From JAYUJH01 sp043765375 (lineage in GTDB: Bacteria > Pseudomonadota > Alphaproteobacteria > Rickettsiales > UBA998), in contig JAYUJH010000006.1 in the NCBI GenBank assembly GCA_043765375.1, positions 1-64,000 on the forward strand: DNA of 64,000 nucleotides. The letters are read 5' to 3'. The notes under the pieces were generated by a model. That model saw nothing but the letters and a program-made list of their open reading frames with translations, was not told where the DNA came from and searched no databases. The stretch's first letter is position 1. Every line of letters starts with the position of its first letter. The translations under genes and the position numbers were made by a program. Below, in pieces: positions 1 through 8,429 of this stretch.

Positions 1-1407
1 GCAATGGCAGAGAGATTGCTTGGCATCACCATTATTAAATATAACCAAGTGACTGGCACAGGCAAAGCGAAAAAATGTTTTAGCGAGGTGGGTCTGGAGG
101 AAGCATGTAATTATGCGGCTGAAGATGCGGATATCACCTTGCAACTATATCAACAATTGCGCCCGCAGTTGCTAGCAGCGCAGGCTTGCGCATTATATGA
201 GCGCATAGAACGTCCATTGCCCGCTGTGGTTGCCCGCATGGAAGCGCATGGCGTGAGGATTAATGCGCTTTACCTAAATGAGCTTTCACGCATCTTTGAA
301 GCGGAAATGCAAATACTCGCCCAACAGATTTATGCTGATGCGGGGCTTGAGTTTAACATCGCCTCACCGAAGCAATTAGGGGAAATATTATTTGATAAAT
401 TGCAACTCTCAGGTGGGAAAAAATCATCAAAAACAGGGGCTTATGTCACTGATGCGGAAACATTAGAAGAACTAGCATCACAACACCCTTTGCCTGCCAA
501 AATCGTGGAATGGCGACAACTTGCTAAGTTGAAAAGCACTTATTCTGATTCACTGCCGAAGCAAATCAACCCACGCACGCAGCGGGTGCATACCAGCTAT
601 TCACTCGCTAGCACCACCACGGGGCGGCTCAGCTCCACTGATCCTAACTTGCAAAATATTCCAATTCGCACTAGCCAAGGGCGGTTAATTCGTCAGGCTT
701 TCATTGCCGATGATGGGTTTTCGTTGCTATGCGCTGATTATTCACAAATTGAATTGCGTTTGCTAGCACATATTGCCGATATCACCCCGCTAAAAGATGC
801 GTTTGCACAGAAAATTGATGTTCATGCGGTGACAGCATCACAGATGTTTGGTGTGCCAATTGACGAAGTGGATTTTGAATTGAGGCGCAAAGCTAAAACC
901 ATCAATTTTGGCATAATATATGGTATCAGTGCGCATGGATTATCAGCTCGCCTTGGTATTCCACGGGGAGTTGCAGCGGAATATATCGCCCAATATTTCA
1001 AGCAATATGCTGGAATTGCCGAATATATGGCGAAATGCAAGGAGCAAGCCAAAGAGCAAGGTTATGTCAGCACATTATGGGGGCGGCGTTGCCATCTGCC
1101 GATGATTAACGATAAAAATGGAGCGAGGCGTGCATTTGCAGAACGGGCAGCAATTAATGCACCACTTCAGGGCAGTGCGGCGGATATCATCAAACTCGCC
1201 ATGATTGCCGTTGATGAATTGCTAACAAAGGCTGGTTCACGCACCCGTATGTTATTGCAAGTGCATGATGAATTAATGTTTGAATTGGCGCATGATGAAC
1301 ATGAATTAATCCCACAGATTAGGAGAACCATGGAGCAAGTAGCACATTTAAGCGTGCCGTTATTGGTGGAAGTTGGAACAGGAAAAAGCTGGGGTGATGC
1401 ACATTAA
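1..1407 (+). CDS. polA: DNA polymerase I, 3' part (5' end outside window)
   Basis: C-terminal 468 codons of DNA polymerase I, which fills gaps after RNA primer removal and excision repair. The fragment enters in the 3'-5' exonuclease domain: DADITLQLY near residues 41-49 is the Exo III motif. It then contains the complete polymerase domain: motif A DYSQIELR near 244, motif B (O-helix) RRKAKTINFGIIYG near 295, and motif C QVHDE near 419. The reading frame is open to base 1, so the apparent ATG at 4 is internal and the 5'-nuclease part lies upstream of the window. The gene converges on the YhdP-like gene across a repeat-bearing junction. Identification is secure. Confidence 0.97.
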   Translation, partial: AMAERLLGITIIKYNQVTGTGKAKKCFSEVGLEEACNYAAEDADITLQLYQQLRPQLLAAQACALYERIERPLPAVVARMEAHGVRINALYLNELSRIFEAEMQILAQQIYADAGLEFNIASPKQLGEILFDKLQLSGGKKSSKTGAYVTDAETLEELASQHPLPAKIVEWRQLAKLKSTYSDSLPKQINPRTQRVHTSYSLASTTTGRLSSTDPNLQNIPIRTSQGRLIRQAFIADDGFSLLCADYSQIELRLLAHIADITPLKDAFAQKIDVHAVTASQMFGVPIDEVDFELRRKAKTINFGIIYGISAHGLSARLGIPRGVAAEYIAQYFKQYAGIAEYMAKCKEQAKEQGYVSTLWGRRCHLPMINDKNGARRAFAERAAINAPLQGSAADIIKLAMIAVDELLTKAGSRTRMLLQVHDELMFELAHDEHELIPQIRRTMEQVAHLSVPLLVEVGTGKSWGDAH

Positions 1408-1452
1408 AATGCAATGAAAAAGTTTGTTATATAACATTAGTTTTGCGCATTT

Positions 1453-1497
1453 GTCATACCAGCACCCGAAGGGAGGCGTAGCCAAAAGCTGGTATCC
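1453..1497. repeat. Long-form dispersed palindromic repeat (45 nt)
   Basis: The ends are inverted (GTCATACCAGC ... GCTGGTATCC). The reverse complement matches the copy at 17301-17345 with one mismatch. It lies between the convergent polA and YhdP-like genes, 29 nt from a short-form copy. Confidence 0.85.
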
Positions 1498-1526
1498 ATA
1501 ATAAAATTTTCATAAAACACAAAATA

Positions 1527-1550
1527 GATACCAGCCTGCGCTGGTATGAC
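1527..1550. repeat. Short-form dispersed palindrome (24 nt)
   Basis: GATACCAGC-CTGC-GCTGGTATGAC: a perfect 8-bp stem (ATACCAGC/GCTGGTAT) with a 4-nt loop. An identical copy is at 17375-17398, and copies with CTCC in the loop are at 11890 and 12045. Located in a convergent junction, so it may act as a bidirectional terminator or REP-like element. Confidence 0.85.
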
Positions 1551-1595
1551 GAATTAAAATAGTTTCGCCACATCACAAAATTATCATACTCGCCT

Positions 1596-4500
1596 TTATT
1601 TCTTATAAGCCGCATTATTTTTCACATCACCATCTTTTTTCATTTCATCATGAGAATTAACATCGGGGAATATTTCAAAAATATTGCGTAACAATCCCGG
1701 AGTTATCATGGATAGCGGGTTCACCATCACATCTGGCTCGCTAAGTGTGCCATCAACCGAAAAACGAGTTGCAAATACTCCCTCCCCCTCATCACCAATC
1801 AACAAACCAAGCAGTGGAACTTTGCTCGGCAATGAGTTTAGTGCGTAAGATGGAATTACCGTGCCTTTCAATTGCTGTTTTTGCCAACCAAATGGCTGCA
1901 ACATTCCTTCAAACATAATTCCGAGAGAATCACCCTTGGCTGCACCTTTAGCAAATATAATGCGCTCATTATCATAATTAATATCAGCGGATATTTTGTC
2001 AAACCCAATACCAACCCCCATCAACGCATCAGCAATTCCCGTGAATGAAGCAAGTGTAAGTAAGCGTGTTAATATTGGCGCACCAACTATTTTCACATTT
2101 TGCAAAATCATGCGCCCAATTAATGGCTTATTTGGCTTGGCATCGTCAAATGCCCCATGCACTGAAAAAACACCCCCACGGAAGTTATTATTGCCTGAAA
2201 TTGCCTTCATCACGCTCCCGAAATTATCAGCTTGCAAGGTAAAACCACGCTTACCATTCGCAAGATATGATATATTCGCCATTATTTTGTTATCTTTATC
2301 ATAATTCGCAGACATGTCAGCAGATTCGCAATAATCAACAGCGCAATTAGTTTTCAAAGCGAAATCACGCAGGGTTTTGTCCACCGTAATTAATTGCTTC
2401 AACTCAATATTAATGATTTTATTCATTAAATGATTCAAATGATTTTGATAATAAATTGGTTTATTAGTGGGTTTATTCATAGCTAAATTGGCAGTTTTTG
2501 CTTTCGCCTCTCCCTCATCATCAACTTTTGGTTGCAACCATGAAATATCTAGTTTGTCACCCTTCAGAGTTAGCTCAGGGCGAGTAGCATTAACATATTT
2601 CATCGCCAAATCAGCGTGATGCGTTCGCACCAATGGTAATTCAATATTAGCGATTTCACCATTTTCATTCATCATTAATGAACCTTTCACCTCCTCATCA
2701 CCCGCTTGCAAATGCAATATTTCCACATTTTTTACCTTACCATTATAATTTTCCTTAATCTTCAATATGGCAGGCTTGCCCCGTTTTTTGCTCCACCCAT
2801 ATTGCGATAAATCAATCTTTGCATCGCCCATATCAATCATCGCTTCTATATTTTTGATTGCATTATTCTGCTGCATCACGCCATTAATCACCACATTACC
2901 CTGCACCAATTTTGCGGGTAACCGAATATCAAAATCAGTAAATTGCTTGTCATTCAAATGCAAATCAAACTGATAATTGGTAGATTTTTTGGCGAATATA
3001 TGCTTAATTTTCAGTTTCGCTAGGGCATGATTTAGCACACCTTTTGCATCGGTCGTGACTTGATTATTATCCATATCCAGCACTCCGCTAAAATCTTCTA
3101 AATCCCAATTGCCAAATAAATTATTCTGTGAAAGTCCTGTTATTTTTGCTTTGATGGTAAAAAATAAATTATCAAAACTGCTTTTGCCAAGTCCTGCCCG
3201 CTCAGGATATAACGGAAAATCAAGAGTCAATATTCCATCAATTTTGCCTTGAATAGCATCTTTTTGCAACAATAATTCCACCGCCTTGTTCAAATGCGGT
3301 TTAGAGAGAAATATCGCCACATCTTTTGCATCAGCCATAATTGGCAACTTAAATCGCATCGGCACGGCAGCATCAGTGAAACTTGGTATTTCGGCAAAAC
3401 CATCTTTTATATTAATGCTACCTAGGCTTTTGGCAGAATGCACATTAATTGCAAGCGAGTTTTCGGTGATTTTTATCTCACCATTCGCCGCAAATGCCTT
3501 GGGCAGATGCTTAGCATATTCAATTTCAGCATCACTTACATGCAACAAAATATTTGCTTTTGTCGTCGCATCATGATTGATTAATATCGTTGCATCATCA
3601 ATCACCCCCGCCAAAATATGTTCATCAACCCATGTTCTCGCTTCATTAGCCACTTTTTTTGGCCATAAACCCACCAAATCCCGCACCTGCATATGTGCAA
3701 CCTTGGCGTGTAATTCTGCTTGGCTAAAATCAGGGAGTATTTTGCCCTGCAAATCAAGTGTTATATCATCAGATTTTGCCTGCAAATCATGCAACAATAA
3801 GAATTGCTTATCTCGCTCCCATTCAATATCCGCCTTGATATTTTGCAACTTAAGTGGAGTTTTTTTATCAGGATAAAAATCCGCATGATTAAGCTGTAAT
3901 TTCTCAATATCCAATTTTCCATGAGCGAAAATCATTTGCAAATTGCGCTTAAAAACCGCTTCAATCGTTGCATTCATATCAGCATTAATTTCACCAATAT
4001 CAGGGGTTACAATTTGCAATAATGACGCTGGAACGTTATCAACACTAGCATTCACCACAATAGTTTTGGGGTTAAAAGTTATATCAGCGATAATTTTTCC
4101 CGCATATTTGGTGATAGATTGTTCAGAAGAACTTATCACCCCATCGCTTACAAGCTTGGAACTTATCACCCCATCACTTGAAGGCTTGGGAGTTTTTTCA
4201 ACAGAACTTAATGTGATTTCCAGATGGTTTTTATGATGATTTTCTGCATTTGGCCTCAAGCTAACTTCAGGAATATGCAATGTTTTTTTTGCCTCGGAAT
4301 TAGTATCATTTGGTAATATCAGATTAAAAGACCTAATTTCCAAGTCACTATAAGCTGGTTGCAATTTCAACAAACTAACAATATTAACCGCAATTTTGGT
4401 GGTTTTCGCTTGTATAATTGCACCTTTCGCTCTCACATTAGCACTCGCTAAAGTTGCATCAAATCCGCTTATTTCCAATTCAACCGTATGATTTTGTAAG

Positions 4501-4754
4501 TTAATAAATAAAGTCGGATTCTCCATCTCAACTTTACTCGCCCCAACACGATTCGCAATATGACTACTTAAAATATTTTTAAGCGGTGCAATTTCACGCG
4601 GCGCACTGCTCAACCAACCAACCATTCCAGCGATTGCAATCAAGCCTAATATCAACAAAATAATGATGATTTTCTTGCACAAACGCAATATTTTGCTAGA
4701 TGAAGTTGCCGTAACTGATGATTTTTGAGTTGATAATTTCTTTGTTTTAATCAT
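1596..4754 (-). CDS. YhdP/AsmA-like (DUF3971) envelope protein
   Basis: A 1052-residue protein with a short basic N-terminus, one membrane anchor (about residues 28-50) and a very long beta-rich periplasmic region. The C-terminal section (from about residue 860: NFRGGVFSVHGAF, then ILTRLLTLASFTGIADALMG) matches what I know of the AsmA-like C-terminal domain in alphaproteobacterial YhdP/DUF3971 proteins. These AsmA-superfamily proteins are thought to bridge the periplasm and carry phospholipid to the outer membrane; that role is inferred here. The start codon directly abuts the stop of the Rrf2 gene, so the two are co-transcribed. A tandem 30-nt duplication (4129-4188) adds a repeated SDGVISS segment near residue 195. 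Family assignment is fairly secure; the exact member is not. Confidence 0.75.
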   Translation of the reverse strand: MIKTKKLSTQKSSVTATSSSKILRLCKKIIIILLILGLIAIAGMVGWLSSAPREIAPLKNILSSHIANRVGASKVEMENPTLFINLQNHTVELEISGFDATLASANVRAKGAIIQAKTTKIAVNIVSLLKLQPAYSDLEIRSFNLILPNDTNSEAKKTLHIPEVSLRPNAENHHKNHLEITLSSVEKTPKPSSDGVISSKLVSDGVISSSEQSITKYAGKIIADITFNPKTIVVNASVDNVPASLLQIVTPDIGEINADMNATIEAVFKRNLQMIFAHGKLDIEKLQLNHADFYPDKKTPLKLQNIKADIEWERDKQFLLLHDLQAKSDDITLDLQGKILPDFSQAELHAKVAHMQVRDLVGLWPKKVANEARTWVDEHILAGVIDDATILINHDATTKANILLHVSDAEIEYAKHLPKAFAANGEIKITENSLAINVHSAKSLGSINIKDGFAEIPSFTDAAVPMRFKLPIMADAKDVAIFLSKPHLNKAVELLLQKDAIQGKIDGILTLDFPLYPERAGLGKSSFDNLFFTIKAKITGLSQNNLFGNWDLEDFSGVLDMDNNQVTTDAKGVLNHALAKLKIKHIFAKKSTNYQFDLHLNDKQFTDFDIRLPAKLVQGNVVINGVMQQNNAIKNIEAMIDMGDAKIDLSQYGWSKKRGKPAILKIKENYNGKVKNVEILHLQAGDEEVKGSLMMNENGEIANIELPLVRTHHADLAMKYVNATRPELTLKGDKLDISWLQPKVDDEGEAKAKTANLAMNKPTNKPIYYQNHLNHLMNKIINIELKQLITVDKTLRDFALKTNCAVDYCESADMSANYDKDNKIMANISYLANGKRGFTLQADNFGSVMKAISGNNNFRGGVFSVHGAFDDAKPNKPLIGRMILQNVKIVGAPILTRLLTLASFTGIADALMGVGIGFDKISADINYDNERIIFAKGAAKGDSLGIMFEGMLQPFGWQKQQLKGTVIPSYALNSLPSKVPLLGLLIGDEGEGVFATRFSVDGTLSEPDVMVNPLSMITPGLLRNIFEIFPDVNSHDEMKKDGDVKNNAAYKK

Positions 4755-5252
4755 CTAAATCGCATAATTAAAATCAGAGTTGTTCAGCCCGTCAGATAAT
4801 TTTTGCTTCAACAAATTATCCAGTTTTTTGACTATTATCTGTTGATATAAATCCTGCAATGACAAATCAGCGAGCGAGGCATTATAAGCATTTTCTGCCT
4901 GTTGAAAAACGGGAATTATGATATTTTGTCGTATCAATGATTGCTCAAATTCTAACTTTTCCTCTCTCAATTTGTCCTCGCACCCAACCGCATCGCTACA
5001 TATTTGTGCAACAGTCAACTCACCTGCAGCAATCAGCAAACTATACCCCCCCCTCGCCCCCTTGGAACTATGCAACACCATGTTTTTCACCAGATTTTGC
5101 AATAATGGTTCAAGGTAACGTGGGTTCAACTGCATTATTTCTGCCAGTTTTTTGCCCCCAAGCGGTTGCACAGCATCACCACGCATATCATTATAATGAA
5201 TATATAACATCGCCTCAATAATGGCGGGAAGTTTGTTGCTGCTAAAGTTCAT
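4755..5252 (-). CDS. Rrf2-family transcriptional regulator
   Basis: 165 residues. The N-terminal winged-helix region shows the Rrf2 pattern: KLPAIIEAMLYIHY, then a recognition helix around LAEIMQLNPRYLEPLLQNL and the wing SSKGARGGYSL. Rrf2 regulators often bind an Fe-S cluster through three cysteines. Here only two cysteines sit in the right area (CSDAVGC), so a canonical IscR-type cluster is doubtful. The C-terminal 60 residues are helical and without known motif. It lies directly upstream of, and abuts, the YhdP-like gene, with dut 9 nt upstream on the same strand. The target genes are unknown. Confidence 0.8.
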   Translation of the reverse strand: MNFSSNKLPAIIEAMLYIHYNDMRGDAVQPLGGKKLAEIMQLNPRYLEPLLQNLVKNMVLHSSKGARGGYSLLIAAGELTVAQICSDAVGCEDKLREEKLEFEQSLIRQNIIIPVFQQAENAYNASLADLSLQDLYQQIIVKKLDNLLKQKLSDGLNNSDFNYAI

Positions 5253-5261
5253 TCGCTGATT

Positions 5262-5834
5262 TTAATTATTTCTTTTTAACAATTGCTTAATTGCGTCCTC
5301 GCTTGCATCGCCAATTGCAACACCCGTTGAACCAAAACCACCTTCTGCCCGTTCAGTTTCACTCAAATATTCGCATTCCTGCCAATTCGCCTGCACACAA
5401 GGAGCGATAATCATTTGCGCAATACGCATATCAGGTTCAATTACAAAATCATGCTCCCCTAGATTGATTAACAACACGCATATTTCGCCACGATAATCTG
5501 CATCAATCGTCCCCGGAGAATTGAGGCAAGTAATGCCATGTTTCAGTGCAAGCCCCGAGCGAGGGCGTATTTGTGCTTCATAATGCTGTGGCAAAGCGAT
5601 GGCAATTCCTGTTGGAATTAGCTTGCGTTGCATGGAAATCAAAGTGATTGGCGCAGCAATAGCTGCCATTAAATCTACCCCAGCACTACCCATAGTTGCA
5701 TAAGATGGCAACGGCAAATGCGTCCCATGCTCCAATTTTTTGATTTGAATATTGATGGTTTGCGCATTTGTGATTTTAGCAATATTGTTTTGAATGTTAT
5801 TATTTTGATTACTATTTTTTTGATTATGGGGCAT
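5262..5834 (-). CDS. dut: dUTP diphosphatase (dUTPase)
   Basis: Hydrolyses dUTP to dUMP and pyrophosphate, keeping uracil out of DNA and supplying thymidylate synthesis. All five trimeric dUTPase motifs are visible in order: AGVDLMA, RPRSGLALKHG, LNSPGTIDADYRGEI, RIAQMIIAP and the C-terminal RAEGGFGSTG. The ATG at 5834 gives 190 residues; a TTG two codons further upstream is less likely. This is longer than the usual ~150 because of an Asn/Gln-rich N-terminal tail of about 30 residues and a short C-terminal tail. The start overlaps the end of coaBC by 11 nt, so the two are probably translationally coupled. Confidence 0.95.
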   Translation of the reverse strand: MPHNQKNSNQNNNIQNNIAKITNAQTINIQIKKLEHGTHLPLPSYATMGSAGVDLMAAIAAPITLISMQRKLIPTGIAIALPQHYEAQIRPRSGLALKHGITCLNSPGTIDADYRGEICVLLINLGEHDFVIEPDMRIAQMIIAPCVQANWQECEYLSETERAEGGFGSTGVAIGDASEDAIKQLLKRNN

Positions 5835-7116
5835 CAGCAAAAAACTCCGCTATTTTAATGGTTAATTGTGAGGCAAAATCTCGCTTAGTCATTGCACCCA
5901 TAGGTTGAATATTTTCATTGGTGATTAAGGTTATTTCAGTTTCATCTGCACCAAAAATCGCCCCATCTGCAACATTATTAGCAAGCAACCAATCGCAACC
6001 CTTGCGCTTCAACTTTTGCGTTGCATTTTCCAACATATTTTCAGTCTCAGCGGCGAACCCAATCACCAATTTTGGACGGAGTTTATGGCGGGAAATATGC
6101 GCTAAAATATCTATGGTTGGCACAAGCTCTAGCTGCAATTTTTGTGCGCCATTTTTTTTGAGTTTTTGCTGATTAATATTCGGCAATTGCCAATCTGCAA
6201 TAGCTGCGGCACAAATTATTGCGTCAGCAGGGAGAGATTTTTCAATGCAAGCAAACATTTCATCAGCATTCATCGCTTGAATTGCGGACAAATATTTTGG
6301 CGGGGGGGCGGTTGTTGCGCCATAAATCAAAGTGACTATTGCGCCCGCATCGTGCAATGATTGTGCAATAGCAAAGCCTTGTTTTCCCGAGGAATAATTT
6401 CCTATAAACCGAACGGGATCAATTTTTTCTTGAGTTCCACCTGCCGTAACGATAAAATGTTTGCCACTTAATTTACCACTTAAAATATTATGAGGTGGAT
6501 TATTTTTTGTAGGAATATCGCTTGAATATTCACTTTGTGAACTCTCACCCTCCGTTAATCCTTCATATACCCCATCATTCAACTGACAAAATGTGAGGAT
6601 TTTTTCCAATGATGCTAGTCTACCAAAACCCGTTTCACCGCAAGCTGCCTCGCCATTTTCTGGTTGAATGATTTTTGCACCATTATTTTGCAATATTGCA
6701 ATGTTTGTTTGAACGGCGGGATTTAACCACATTTGTGGATTCATCGCTGGCGCAAATATTATCGCTTGTTTCTGCCAATTTGCTGCCAACATCACTGTGC
6801 TTGCTAAATCATCAGCAAATCCATGTGCTACTTTAGCGGTAAAATCAGCAGAGGCTGGCACAATTAAAATCATTTCAGCATTACGAGCTAAAGCAATATG
6901 ACCCATTTCTATTTCATCATTCAAACAAAATAATTCGTCGTAAGTTTTTTTAGCGGTTAGCGCAGAAACGCTCAGGGGAGTGATGAACTGTTTTGCTGCT
7001 TGCGTTATTATCACATCAATCTCACAACCGTCTTTACGCAAGCAACGTATTAGTTCTAACGATTTATAAGCCGCAATACTACCACAAATTATTAGCAATA
7101 TGCGCTTATGATACAT
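5824..7116 (-). CDS. coaBC: Bifunctional phosphopantothenoylcysteine synthetase/decarboxylase
   Basis: Two steps of coenzyme A synthesis in one protein: CoaB joins cysteine to 4'-phosphopantothenate using CTP, and CoaC decarboxylates the product with FMN. The N-terminal CoaC half has CGSIAAYKSLELIR (flavin binding), VPASADFTAKVAHG in the PASANT position, APAMNPQMW and the flap ACGETGFGRL. The CoaB half begins near residue 218 with FIVTAGGTQEKIDPVRF and NYSSGKQG. A poorly conserved linker joins them. At 430 residues it is slightly longer than usual. It overlaps dut, and this coaBC-dut pairing is common in proteobacteria. Confidence 0.96.
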   Translation of the reverse strand: MYHKRILLIICGSIAAYKSLELIRCLRKDGCEIDVIITQAAKQFITPLSVSALTAKKTYDELFCLNDEIEMGHIALARNAEMILIVPASADFTAKVAHGFADDLASTVMLAANWQKQAIIFAPAMNPQMWLNPAVQTNIAILQNNGAKIIQPENGEAACGETGFGRLASLEKILTFCQLNDGVYEGLTEGESSQSEYSSDIPTKNNPPHNILSGKLSGKHFIVTAGGTQEKIDPVRFIGNYSSGKQGFAIAQSLHDAGAIVTLIYGATTAPPPKYLSAIQAMNADEMFACIEKSLPADAIICAAAIADWQLPNINQQKLKKNGAQKLQLELVPTIDILAHISRHKLRPKLVIGFAAETENMLENATQKLKRKGCDWLLANNVADGAIFGADETEITLITNENIQPMGAMTKRDFASQLTIKIAEFFADAP

Positions 7117-7136
7117 GACATTTAATACACTATATT

Positions 7137-7430
7137 TTATGCAGCAATGCGAATGACTGCCTTTTTGATTTGACGCTTCAATGCAGCAGCCTCTGGAGTC
7201 AATTTCAAACTAGATGTATTAATCAAATAATTATCCAACCCGCCATTATGCTCAATTGTGCGCAAAGTTGAAACAGGCATTTTGATTTTAACTGTTTGCC
7301 CAAGTGCTTCGCTAATAACTGATATTTCTTGCATATTCGGGTTAAAACGCCTACGTGTTTTGCGTTGCGAATGAGAAACATTATTACCAAATTGAATTGT
7401 TTTGCCAGTTAAAGGACAACGTTTTGACAT
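7137..7430 (-). CDS. rpmB: 50S ribosomal protein L28
   Basis: 97 residues beginning MSKRCPLTGK, with the conserved NVSHSQRKTRRRFNPN segment characteristic of L28. The alphaproteobacterial form is longer than the 78-residue E. coli protein, as seen here. It sits 20 nt upstream of coaBC on the same strand and about 100 nt downstream of smpB. The usual partner rpmG is not adjacent. Identification is secure. Confidence 0.97.
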   Translation of the reverse strand: MSKRCPLTGKTIQFGNNVSHSQRKTRRRFNPNMQEISVISEALGQTVKIKMPVSTLRTIEHNGGLDNYLINTSSLKLTPEAAALKRQIKKAVIRIAA

Positions 7431-7534
7431 GAGAAAAGCACCTTATTACTAAAAAGTAGATTTATTATTAAAAGATATAATTATCTCATTTTTTGCCATC
7501 AGTCAATCATTTTTAACGCCCAAAACATAACAAA

Positions 7535-8011
7535 TTAATCAGCTTCACCTTTTAGCAATCTGCCACGTTCACGCACCCAATCTTTCTGTTTCTCCGATTC
7601 ACGTTTATCATGTGCTTTTTTGCCTTTACCCACCCCCATCAAAATCTTCACCTTGCCTTTATCATTAAAATATAACTTAAGCGGCACAAGGGTGATGCCT
7701 TGAGTTTGCAACAGACCAATTAATTTGTTGATTTCCTTCTTATGCAATAGCAATTTTCGTGGGCGTTTTGGCTCATGATTAAAACGATTTGCCCCCGCAT
7801 ATTCTGAAATATTCATGTTTTGCAACCATATTTCGCTAGATTTTGGCACGGCAAAAGCGTCTTGCAAATTGAGTTTTCCCGCTCTGATTGATTTAACTTC
7901 CGAGCCACAAAGAATTATACCCGCTTCATATTCATGCAAAATCTCATATTCAAATCTAGCACGTTTATTGAGAATCTCTGTTGGCGGACGGGAGGGCTTT
8001 TTTGCTGCCAT
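7535..8011 (-). CDS. smpB: SsrA-binding protein SmpB
   Basis: Binds tmRNA and delivers it to stalled ribosomes for trans-translation. 158 residues with the typical N-terminus (NKRARFEYEILHEYEAGIIL), the GSEVKSIRAGK motif, and a basic C-terminal tail (KGKKAHDKRESEKQKDW) that mimics part of a tRNA in the decoding centre. No tmRNA gene was recognised in this window. It is followed by rpmB and preceded, with 3 nt between, by the YggT gene on the same strand. The dapA neighbour common in other alphaproteobacteria is absent. Confidence 0.97.
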   Translation of the reverse strand: MAAKKPSRPPTEILNKRARFEYEILHEYEAGIILCGSEVKSIRAGKLNLQDAFAVPKSSEIWLQNMNISEYAGANRFNHEPKRPRKLLLHKKEINKLIGLLQTQGITLVPLKLYFNDKGKVKILMGVGKGKKAHDKRESEKQKDWVRERGRLLKGEAD

Positions 8012-8014
8012 AAA

Positions 8015-8347
8015 TTAGCCCGTCACAGCCTGTGAAACCAAGGATTGCGACATCATCGCTTGCGCAATCACATTATTGAGGAAATTAATCAGCAAAATCA
8101 GCACTAACGGTGAAAAATCCATATTTGCAATGAGTGGCACAAACCGTTGAATTGGGCGAAGCATAGGATTAACCAATTGCTCCAACACCTTGAAAACCTT
8201 AGATACCAATGGATTATAACGATTAACCACATCAAACTGAATAAGCAAGCCAAGCACCACCCACACCAGCAAAGCTGTTGAAATAAGTGAAAGCACAGAT
8301 GAAATAAGCATAAGCAATGGATATATAATGATCATAATCAAACTCAT
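8015..8347 (-). CDS. YggT-family integral membrane protein
   Basis: 110 residues with two hydrophobic segments (about 5-32 and 78-98) separated by the conserved stretch NPLVSKVFKVLEQLVNPMLRPIQRFVP, typical of YggT/Ycf19 proteins. The family is linked to envelope or thylakoid processes and cell-division-like phenotypes, but no biochemical activity is established. The stop is 3 nt before smpB, so the two are likely in one transcript. The family call is firm; the function is unknown. Confidence 0.88.
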   Translation of the reverse strand: MSLIMIIIYPLLMLISSVLSLISTALLVWVVLGLLIQFDVVNRYNPLVSKVFKVLEQLVNPMLRPIQRFVPLIANMDFSPLVLILLINFLNNVIAQAMMSQSLVSQAVTG

Positions 8348-8429
8348 AGCATTGAATTATAATTTATTCAATTATGTTTTTGTGTTATTAGCTAGAGGTT
8401 ATTAAAATATATGTGGATAATATAATTAT

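Noticed and set aside
4755..5252. IscR-type Fe-S regulator
   Set aside because: Only two cysteines are present in the cluster region and no isc genes are adjacent, so only the Rrf2 family call is kept.
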